Shown: one piece after another, positions 1 through 5,359 of the stretch | How the letters are laid out: each line of letters begins with the position of its first letter | How positions within the stretch are numbered: position 1 is the first letter of the stretch | Source of the DNA: a virus | Strand: one strand, 5' to 3' | Virus record (IMG/VR): IMGVR_UViG_3300031566_014042 | Span: 1 to 21,667 of that record | Length of the DNA: 21,667 nt | The notes under the pieces: generated by a model | Databases searched by the model: none | Told to the model about the DNA's origin: nothing | The model's input: the letters and a program-made list of their open reading frames with translations, nothing else | Translations under genes and position numbers: made by a program

Positions 1-1434
1 TCAGAGCCAGTCTATGCCCCAGCGGTTGCGCGGGTGGCAGGATATCTTTATCGGCTCGGCTAAGAGCGGGGTTTCCAGGACCATCCAGAGGGGGCGGACG
101 CCGGTTGTGTTAATGGTGATCTCGGCGCCGATCTGCACCAGGAGACCCCGTTTTTCTTCTATTGGCGAGGCCTGCCAGTTCTCTTCTACGCGGTCGGCTA
201 TGGCGAGCACCTGCTTCATAGAAATCCGCGGAGACGGCGGCGGCACCGGATCCGCTTTGGCGTCAAGCTCGGCGATGAGGTTCAGGAACTCAGCCTCGGT
301 GATGTGGCCCTGGACATAGAGGTGAACCGCGCGATCGCGCATGGCGGACAGATCTCTCGCACGCGGAGGACGCATCGGTGCGGGCGGTAGGATGCCCTGT
401 GCGACCTGGGCTTTCGTTTGACTAAAGAAGTTTTGGGCTGCGCGGGCGGCCATAGCGTCCACATAGCGGTCGCTCACATGGTGGCTATCGCAGGCGCCAT
501 AGAGTCGCTTCATTTTGCACACCCATTGGAGAAATCTCACCCCGTCGCTGTTTCCCCTGACTGGAACAAGCAAGGACCCGCAGAGCGAGCAAGAAAGCAA
601 GCCTCCGTAGGCGAGAAGGGTTTGTGGCCGGCGCGGAGAATACTGGCGGTGCTCCAGGAGGGCGGCAGCCTGGTTTACGAGTTCCAGAGGGACGACTTCG
701 GGCACGAGGTCGGGGGCATCAATGGTGCGGCCGGCCCAGAAGAGCTGGCGGCGGTAGAAGGGGCTCTTGAGGAGACGGAGGACGGTGCAGGGGATCCACA
801 GGCTGCCCTTGGGACTCGGAACGCCCTGGCGGTTAAGCTCATAGGCGACTCCGGTAGCATTTCCGCCCGAACGGACATAGGCATCGAACAGCATCCGGAC
901 GTCGTCGGCTCGGTCGGTGATATTGAAGGCCTTCGTGGCAGGGTCGTATTGCATTCCGAGCGGGAGATTACCTCCGGGCCACCTGCCGGCGAGGAACTGG
1001 GCGAGGTGGTGCTCGTAGATTCGCTGGCCGGTGAGCCTGCGTTCAAACTTGCGGACGTGCATCATAAGGCCATGGAGCAACTCGCCGCTGGGCGTGGAGA
1101 GATCAATCGGGTCCTTGATGGAGATAAGCTGGCAATTATGCTTTGCGAGGAAGGCGATACCGGAGTACTCATCCTGGGGATCACGGAAGAGGCGGTCCAT
1201 GCGCAGGACGATAAGGCCATCGAATGGGCGATCTTTGGCACTGACGGCGCGGAGGAGCTCCGACCCAGCGGGCCGCTTCTCGACGGGGATGGCGGCGGAG
1301 ACGCCGAAATCGCGGTAATCGCCGACGAGCTGGTAGTTCTGAGCGGTGCATTCCTGCTTAATGAGCGAGAGTTGGGTATCCAGGGAATCGTCCTGCTGGT
1401 CGGTGCTGCATCGGAGATAAGCGGTGACTTTCAT
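1..1434 (-). CDS. Large serine recombinase (phage integrase type)
   Basis: Site-specific DNA recombinase, the probable integrase of the element. From the ATG at 1434 it has 477 residues. The N-terminal resolvase domain shows Arg8 and the nucleophile Ser10 (YLRCSTDQQ), and the LRMDRLFR motif supplies Arg78, Asp80, Arg81 and Arg84. The Ser10/Arg8 numbering matches classical resolvases, which is why I prefer this start over the in-frame TTG at 1503. A recombinase domain follows (about 155-265), then a zinc ribbon with Cys282, Cys285, Cys306 and Cys315, and a helical tail. The stop codon is bases 1-3, so the gene is complete but its far flank, where an att site is expected, is outside the window. 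It is last in a leftward operon. No good ribosome binding site precedes either start, so translation may depend on coupling. Confidence 0.93.
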   Translation of the reverse strand: MKVTAYLRCSTDQQDDSLDTQLSLIKQECTAQNYQLVGDYRDFGVSAAIPVEKRPAGSELLRAVSAKDRPFDGLIVLRMDRLFRDPQDEYSGIAFLAKHNCQLISIKDPIDLSTPSGELLHGLMMHVRKFERRLTGQRIYEHHLAQFLAGRWPGGNLPLGMQYDPATKAFNITDRADDVRMLFDAYVRSGGNATGVAYELNRQGVPSPKGSLWIPCTVLRLLKSPFYRRQLFWAGRTIDAPDLVPEVVPLELVNQAAALLEHRQYSPRRPQTLLAYGGLLSCSLCGSLLVPVRGNSDGVRFLQWVCKMKRLYGACDSHHVSDRYVDAMAARAAQNFFSQTKAQVAQGILPPAPMRPPRARDLSAMRDRAVHLYVQGHITEAEFLNLIAELDAKADPVPPPSPRISMKQVLAIADRVEENWQASPIEEKRGLLVQIGAEITINTTGVRPLWMVLETPLLAEPIKISCHPRNRWGIDWL

Positions 1435-1494
1435 TGGGGCGGCCTGCGCCGATGGCAGGGGCGGCGTGGGCTGCCGGGTCGTGTGATTGGACGT

Positions 1495-1512
1495 ATTGAC
1501 CAATTTGTCAAT
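1495..1512. promoter_or_regulatory. 18-bp palindrome at the serine recombinase 5' end
   Basis: ATTGACCAATTTGTCAAT is a near-perfect palindrome (ATTGAC/GTCAAT arms), lying between the 85-aa gene and the recombinase and overlapping the alternative TTG start. It could be a repressor or recombinase binding site. Function is inference; only the symmetry is seen. Confidence 0.35.
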
Positions 1513-1532
1513 TTCCCGGGCATTTCAGGGCC

Positions 1533-1790
1533 TCATTCCGGTGGACGGCAGCGGGAGCACGGGCGGTACTGCTCTCGGGCGTCTTTGAGAGATATGGGAT
1601 GCTTGCTGTACTGGAGCGAGCTGCACGAGGCGCGGTGGTAGCACTCGCCGGTATCGGTGATGTAGACGGTGACAGCCTGGGGAGCGTTGAGTGTTGAGTG
1701 TTGAGTGTGGCGAGCAAGGATGAGCCAGGCGGAGCCGGCCAGGAGGACGACGGCCAGGATGGGGATGAGAAACTTGGTGCGGTGTCGCAT
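1533..1790 (-). CDS. Small membrane-anchored protein with Cys-rich C-terminal motif
   Basis: 85 residues. Residues 6-26 form a hydrophobic signal/anchor segment, so the rest is probably outside the membrane. The C-terminal half reads VYITDTGECYHRASC, then a spacer with ISLKDAR and finally PCSRC. This YHxxxC...LxxA...PCxxC layout is known from small metal-binding (Ada-like) modules at the ends of secreted nucleases and competence proteins; no nuclease domain is present here. The linker (about 27-38) is encoded by a 7-bp tandem repeat, giving a HTQHSTLN stretch. The ATG at 1790 has an AGGAG site at good spacing. It sits 98 nt upstream of the recombinase ATG. Function unknown; cargo or cell-surface role is a guess. 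Confidence 0.75.
   Translation of the reverse strand: MRHRTKFLIPILAVVLLAGSAWLILARHTQHSTLNAPQAVTVYITDTGECYHRASCSSLQYSKHPISLKDAREQYRPCSRCRPPE
1686..1709. repeat. 7-bp tandem repeat, GTTGAGT family
   Basis: Three tandem copies of GTTGAGT plus a partial fourth, inside the linker of the 85-aa gene. Related arrays lie at 18448-18470 and 18938-18968. Confidence 0.85.
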
Positions 1791-1811
1791 GGTGTGAGCT
1801 CCTAAGTAAGC

Positions 1812-2348
1812 CTATTTCTTTGGATTAACTGCCAAGTAATCGTTGGCAAAGTTGTCAACCAATTCAAGAATAAGGTCTTTTACATGTTCACGTGAACCGA
1901 GTGCTGAGCCACCACCCAATGCACCATCAGCCCATGTTGTACCAGTGACTGTTTTGTAAGGCGGGCGGGTTAATCTAACTTGTTCGTTCAATTCTAGGTT
2001 GATATTACAAGTAAACCGATTACCATCATGTTTCCTAGCGTTCATAGATACATATAAGGTAGGCCAACCGATCACATTCCAATGTTCCTCTAGGGTTAAG
2101 ACGGGAATTCCTGTGGTGCGCAACCGAAGTTCTACCCATGTCGCAATTTCCTCTCTGGTAGTAAACTCCTTCGCATCATCTGGCAGATTTTCTACTAATA
2201 CGTAGACACCTTTGAGGCCACAAAGTGGTTCACGGAAGATGGCTCTCGAATCAGAACTTAGATCAGACGTGTATCCCGGCCAAATGAATAGGCCAACGAG
2301 CAGACAGAAGCACAAAAACGAAGCGGTGGTGTAAAGTGCTTTTTTCAA
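1812..2348 (-). CDS. Secreted hypothetical protein, possible lysogenic cargo
   Basis: 178 residues beginning at a TTG with a strong AGGAGG site 7 nt upstream. Residues 1-27 form a signal peptide or N-terminal anchor (MKKALYTTASFLCFCLLVG). The remainder is a soluble mixed alpha/beta domain: a GVYVLVENL strand, a REEIATWVELRLR helix, an INLELNEQVRL strand and a C-terminal helix ILELVDNFANDYLAV. No catalytic motif is recognised. Base composition is clearly more AT-rich than the flanking genes, with more A/T third positions, suggesting recent acquisition. It lies between the repressor-like gene and the recombinase in one leftward operon, so it should be expressed in the lysogen. A host-altering or exclusion role is inference. 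Confidence 0.8.
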   Translation of the reverse strand: MKKALYTTASFLCFCLLVGLFIWPGYTSDLSSDSRAIFREPLCGLKGVYVLVENLPDDAKEFTTREEIATWVELRLRTTGIPVLTLEEHWNVIGWPTLYVSMNARKHDGNRFTCNINLELNEQVRLTRPPYKTVTGTTWADGALGGGSALGSREHVKDLILELVDNFANDYLAVNPKK

Positions 2349-2391
2349 CCTTGTCCTCCTGTTTCAATCCTGAATCGGGTCAGCCCGTAGG

Positions 2392-2811
2392 CTAGGCGGA
2401 TTTTCTCTCGCGGAGGTCTTCCGCATTGGCAGTCGGTGCCTCTTGAAGTTCGGAAAGGACCTTCTCGGCTTCCTCCGGCGTGAGGCGCTGGGTCTGCACG
2501 AGATACTCAGCCATTTGCTCCCGGACGAGCATGGGATCGGGATGATCGCCTTCTTGTCTCGGCCATTCTGCTGGGAGAGGAATCCCTGCTGCTTGCAAAC
2601 ATTCGGCCGCTTCCTGTCTGGAAGAAATCAGCTCCAAAAACTTCGGCAACTGGTCCACATATACGGGCACGATGTCGTCTTTGGCCCAGTCCATCAGCGA
2701 AGTGTGGGAAAACAGCCTTGTCCCTTTTCTGACGGCATCCCTGTAGGAGAGGTTATGCCTCTGGAGCAGGTTGCGGATACACTCACCCCATCTTGGATTA
2801 ACTTTCGGCAT
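2392..2811 (-). CDS. Repressor-like regulatory protein
   Basis: 139 residues from ATG 2811. An upstream in-frame start at 2901 would lie inside the divergent control region and is rejected. The N-terminal part (about 8-50: GECIRNLLQRHNLSYRDAVRKG...TSLMDWAKDDIVP) has the length and helix pattern of a degenerate lambda-repressor/XRE-type HTH. The C-terminal part contains helical segments rich in Glu and Gln (MLVREQMAEYLV, LTPEEAEKVLSELQE), possibly for oligomerisation. No LexA-type Ser/Lys protease dyad is evident. It is first in the leftward operon and diverges from the Cro-like gene, the classic position of a prophage repressor. Function is inferred from position and a weak HTH match. Confidence 0.7.
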   Translation of the reverse strand: MPKVNPRWGECIRNLLQRHNLSYRDAVRKGTRLFSHTSLMDWAKDDIVPVYVDQLPKFLELISSRQEAAECLQAAGIPLPAEWPRQEGDHPDPMLVREQMAEYLVQTQRLTPEEAEKVLSELQEAPTANAEDLRERKSA

Positions 2812-2823
2812 TGTAAATCTCAC

Positions 2824-2841
2824 GTACTGCTTACAGTATAC
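2824..2841 (-). promoter_or_regulatory. Possible leftward promoter -10 with inverted repeat
   Basis: On the minus strand TATACT (2840-2835) lies 24 nt upstream of the repressor-like ATG. It is embedded in a small inverted repeat, TACTG/CAGTA. No good -35 box is seen at 16-18 nt (AAGGGA at 17), so an activator or autoregulation may be needed. Confidence 0.4.
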
Positions 2842-2890
2842 GCCATTAGAATGCTCTTCCCTTAACAAGCTGGAAAAAAACTTGTAAAAA

Positions 2891-2950
2891 GGTGTTGACA
2901 CCGGGAAAAGGGTGTGCTATACTCTCCTGGTGTCAGACGGTGCTGACACC
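2891..2950. promoter_or_regulatory. Operator array of the lysogeny/early switch
   Basis: GGTGTTGACACC (2891-2902) and GGTGCTGACACC (2939-2950) differ at one base. The second pairs with GGTGTCA at 2929-2935 to make a 7-bp inverted repeat (GGTGTCA/TGACACC). The first site covers the -35 box and the second lies at and just after the expected transcription start, so binding would block rightward transcription. The binding protein is presumably one of the two flanking HTH products. Confidence 0.7.
2895..2923 (+). promoter_or_regulatory. Sigma-70 type promoter for rightward early genes
   Basis: TTGACA (2895-2900), exactly 17 nt, then TATACT (2918-2923). The expected transcription start is near 2930, upstream of the GTG start at 2969. 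This is the best promoter seen in the window. Confidence 0.85.
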
Positions 2951-2968
2951 AGGAGAGGTGATCCTGCT

Positions 2969-3157
2969 GTGAATGAATACGGATCTGACATTCGTGCCGA
3001 ACGGTCGAGGCGACGGCTGACCCAGGAACAAGTCGTCAGGCGGCGTGGTATCTTCCGCCCGACCCTTGTCGACATCGAACAGGGCCGCATCGAGATCAGC
3101 GAAGCGGAATACAAGCGGTTCCTTGACGCTATAGATCAGGACGAAACCGCCACCTAG
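2969..3157 (+). CDS. Small XRE-family HTH protein (Cro-like)
   Basis: 62 residues from GTG 2969, preceded by AGGAGAGG about 10 nt upstream. A longer reading from 2912 is excluded because it would begin inside the promoter. The sequence SDIRAERSRRRLTQEQVV...FRPTLVDIEQGRIEISEAEYKRFLDAI is a compact XRE helix-turn-helix (about 5-58) with the usual T-Q-E in helix 2 and ...LVDIEQGR in helix 3-4. First gene of the rightward unit, directly downstream of the operator array. It most likely acts as a Cro-type or early-gene autoregulator; which of the two HTH proteins binds which site is not determinable here. Confidence 0.85.
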   Translation: MNEYGSDIRAERSRRRLTQEQVVRRRGIFRPTLVDIEQGRIEISEAEYKRFLDAIDQDETAT

Positions 3158-3180
3158 TTAGGTGAAGCGAGGTAGCATCC

Positions 3181-3933
3181 GTGCAGACAACACCAGTAAA
3201 CCACAACTCCCTGGAAAGCGCCATCCGTAAAAGTGCCAGTTTTGATGCTGACTTCTGGCTACGGGTGGAGAAGAGGGGTGCGGACGAATGTTGGCCCTGG
3301 CTCGGTAGGTGCTCTCCCAGCGGTTATGGTCGTGCGCGGTGGCTTGCCAAGAGCGAATATGCCCACAGGGTAGCATACCGCCTTGCCGTGGGTCCGATTG
3401 CTGACGATCTCTTTGTTATACATTCCTGCGACAATCCGCCCTGCTGTAATCCACTTCATTTGAGGTTAGCGACGGCTGGCGAGAACATGCGGGACCGTGA
3501 CCGCAAGGGCCGGAGCAGGTACGGACCGAACGCACCACGGCTCAAGCTATCCCTAACCGAAGTTGTACGCCTCCGGGCAGAGGAGGCCAAACGCCGAGAG
3601 GCGACCCGCCGTAGAGCCTTGCGTAGACTGATGAACCGACGACTCGCCGAGTTCACGAGGATCGCTGAACCGCTGGTGGCGGATGGCGCATCGCTGGTAG
3701 CCATTGCCCACGCTGCAGATGTGAGCGTCAAGACAGCGACCAAGTTCTGTCGCTTGGGTGGGCTGGCTTATGACAAAAAGCGCCGCATGCCCCTATCCAC
3801 AGGTGAATTTATAAGTTTTGTCAAAAACCGGCGGATGATAGGTTTGAGGATTCTGGATATGGCACGTGAGTTGGGTGTCTCCAAGTACATGGTGAGGAAA
3901 TACATGAAGTTGGCCGGTATCCCTAGTGGCTAG
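3181..3933 (+). CDS. HNH homing-type endonuclease with C-terminal HTH motifs
   Basis: 250 residues from GTG 3181, 23 nt after the HTH gene. The N-terminal half carries the phage HNH pattern: ECWPW (36-40), AHRVAY (61-66), then IHSCDNPPCCNPLHL (80-94) with metal/catalytic His and Cys-Asn residues, and a basic RDRDRKGRSRYG segment. The C-terminal half has two probable DNA-recognition HTHs, near 168-190 (SLVAIAHAADVSVKTATKF) and 222-245 (ILDMARELGVSKYMVRKYM). Such free-standing HNH nucleases are common selfish homing genes in phages; a role in packaging is less likely because it is far from the terminase. A short coding remnant follows its stop, consistent with insertion into an older gene. Confidence 0.85.
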   Translation: MQTTPVNHNSLESAIRKSASFDADFWLRVEKRGADECWPWLGRCSPSGYGRARWLAKSEYAHRVAYRLAVGPIADDLFVIHSCDNPPCCNPLHLRLATAGENMRDRDRKGRSRYGPNAPRLKLSLTEVVRLRAEEAKRREATRRRALRRLMNRRLAEFTRIAEPLVADGASLVAIAHAADVSVKTATKFCRLGGLAYDKKRRMPLSTGEFISFVKNRRMIGLRILDMARELGVSKYMVRKYMKLAGIPSG

Positions 3934-3936
3934 TAA

Positions 3937-3993
3937 GAGATACTGATCTGCCGGCTGGCGGAGCGGGTGCGGGAGATCGAGGAGGAGGGGTAG
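3937..3993 (+). pseudogene. Possible 3' remnant of a disrupted gene
   Basis: Immediately after the HNH stop (TAG TAA), the same frame stays open to TAG 3991 and reads ILICRLAERVREIEEEG, a typical amphipathic helix with GC-rich third positions and no start codon of its own. It may be the tail of a gene interrupted by the HNH gene. Too short for certainty. Confidence 0.25.
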
Positions 3994-4004
3994 GACGGAT
4001 AAGA

Positions 4005-4032
4005 CCCTACTTCGCTCGGAAGCTACGTAGGG
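4005..4032. repeat. Inverted repeat CCCTAC...GTAGGG
   Basis: 6-bp arms (4005-4010 and 4027-4032) around a 16-nt loop containing TTCGCT and CTACGTAG. A related TTCGCTACGTAG sequence occurs at 21506-21534. It lies between the HNH gene and the next gene; weak terminator or dispersed repeat, no T tract. Confidence 0.45.
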
Positions 4033-4047
4033 CATGGAGGCGGCGAA

Positions 4048-4437
4048 ATGGCGTTGAGGATGTACCAGGGAGAGTGCGAGCAGCGGCGTTATACTCGGAA
4101 GCCGGTTGCCAGCATCACGAAGGCCGGCAAGATACGCTTGAACGCGGCGATTGTGAGGGCGCTACCGAGCCTGCGGCGAGTGACCATGTACGCAGACACG
4201 GACGCCAATCCGCCGAAGCTCGTGCTGAAATTAGTTCGGGACGACGAAAAGCCCAAGCTCAGCCGGCGGCTCCACGAAGTAGGAAAGACGGGTTTGGAGT
4301 TGGGCGCGCTGGGGTTTCTGAGATGGTGCGGCGTGGATCACGGCCACGGCACGAGGAAGTACCCGGCGCACTATGACGAGGCGACGCGGCAGATCGTGAT
4401 CACCTTGGAGCCGGGGAAAGGAGCACGGGAGCCGTGA
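4048..4437 (+). CDS. Hypothetical early protein, possible AbrB-like fold
   Basis: 129 residues from ATG 4048, with GGAGG 7 nt upstream. The N-terminal part reads ASITKAGKIRLNAAIVRALPSLRRVTMYADTDANPPKLVLKLV. This strand-helix-strand pattern with 'xSITxxGxIRLNxAxxxAL' resembles small phage and plasmid proteins of unknown role and, loosely, AbrB-type transition-state DNA-binding domains. The C-terminal half (about 75-125) adds RKYPAHYDEATRQIVITLEP. I do not recognise a named family. It overlaps the next gene by GTGA, so the two are translationally coupled. Confidence 0.7.
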   Translation: MALRMYQGECEQRRYTRKPVASITKAGKIRLNAAIVRALPSLRRVTMYADTDANPPKLVLKLVRDDEKPKLSRRLHEVGKTGLELGALGFLRWCGVDHGHGTRKYPAHYDEATRQIVITLEPGKGAREP

Positions 4438-4880
4438 TTAATTTCACGCATCTGAAGCAGATAATGGAAGCCGGTGACTGTTTGTGGTACGCAGCGGAGA
4501 GACTAGTTTGCGTGGACAAGGCTCTACTGCTCCAGTTGCCTGAGGCGGATTACAAGCGACTGGTTGAGTGGCACGTTGAGATCGTCGGCGAGCACCAGGA
4601 CGCACACGATATGGTTCGCCGGGTCTGGGAGCGGAACAAGAACCGGAAAGGTGTTCAGGCGGAAACGCGCAGCAGGGTCCATAAGCAATACCTACGGCTG
4701 TCTGCGCCTGGCATTCTCGCGTACGTAGGCCAATACTACGCGCAGGTATTCGAGCGATTTGACGAACTGCCACTATGGATCACGGGCGAGAGAGAGCCGG
4801 TGCAGATAACGGACAAGGCGGACAAGTTGGTCGGCCTGTTGATGGTATGTGATCTTCGCAAGATAGAAAAACTAGCCTGA
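4434..4880 (+). CDS. Hypothetical early protein, mostly helical
   Basis: 148 residues from GTG 4434, which overlaps the previous stop (GTGA) and follows AAAGGAG by 10 nt. The sequence is predominantly alpha-helical (FTHLKQIMEAGDCLWYAAERL, ADYKRLVEWHVEIVGEH, ILAYVGQYYAQVFERFDELP), with no signal peptide, transmembrane segment or recognisable catalytic motif. A basic stretch RRVWERNKNRKG near 62-73 could contact nucleic acid. It belongs to the early operon between the AbrB-like protein and the ParB-like block. Function unknown. Confidence 0.75.
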   Translation: MINFTHLKQIMEAGDCLWYAAERLVCVDKALLLQLPEADYKRLVEWHVEIVGEHQDAHDMVRRVWERNKNRKGVQAETRSRVHKQYLRLSAPGILAYVGQYYAQVFERFDELPLWITGEREPVQITDKADKLVGLLMVCDLRKIEKLA

Positions 4881-4897
4881 CAAGACGAGGAAAGGGA

Positions 4898-5359
4898 ATG
4901 GAAGTGGAGATACAAATCGAGTGCAAGATGCTGTATTTTCTGGCGGGGGCGCAGGAATGCGTTCTCGACTTCGAGATCGAGGACGAGGAGAAGCGGCCCC
5001 AGCTTCTCAGGATACTGGCTCCGCTGCAAGGAAAGTACGTCCCGATATGCGTGAGGGCGAGCGGTTCCGATGGGGATCGGATATTCCTCGGGACGAAGTT
5101 ATCCGCAGCGGCTCCGGTGGGAGACAGCATCCTGCAGGTGAGCTTTACACTCCCCGGCAACAAAGCCGGGCCAGGTACGCTGGTCCGGAGGGAAACGATC
5201 GGGCGAGCGGCGGCGATCGCGGGGCTCGATGTGAAGCTCTGTATGCAGTGTCCGGAGATTGGGACCACGCTAAGACAAGGAAAGGGGATGGAAGCAGATG
5301 GGAAGGAAGAAAGCAGGGAAGCAGTCAGCGGACAGCGCTCAGCGGACAGCAGAGAGTAG
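4898..5359 (+). CDS. Hypothetical early protein overlapping the parB-like gene
   Basis: 153 residues from ATG 4898 with GAGGAAAGGG upstream. Residues 1-110 look like a compact beta-rich domain (VEIQIECKMLYFLAGAQE, YVPICVRASGSDGDRIFLG, ILQVSFTLPG). The last 20 or so residues (EESREAVSGQRSADSRE) are low-complexity and read through the beginning of a 7-bp repeat array, so the true ancestral stop was probably earlier. The final 62 nt overlap the start of the ParB-like gene in another frame. No known family recognised. Confidence 0.75.
   Translation: MEVEIQIECKMLYFLAGAQECVLDFEIEDEEKRPQLLRILAPLQGKYVPICVRASGSDGDRIFLGTKLSAAAPVGDSILQVSFTLPGNKAGPGTLVRRETIGRAAAIAGLDVKLCMQCPEIGTTLRQGKGMEADGKEESREAVSGQRSADSRE

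Noticed and set aside
418-1641. 407-codon open frame on the plus strand opposite the serine recombinase
   Set aside because: Antisense shadow: the minus-strand frame carries all the catalytic motifs, and the plus frame has a low-complexity GE/A-rich product with no recognisable domain.
1886-1897. Perfect 12-bp palindrome GTTCACGTGAAC
   Set aside because: Lies within the coding sequence of the secreted protein and is not near a start; may be chance.
2912-2968. Upstream extension of the Cro-like gene
   Set aside because: It would start within the promoter, upstream of the expected transcription start; GTG 2969 has a good ribosome site.
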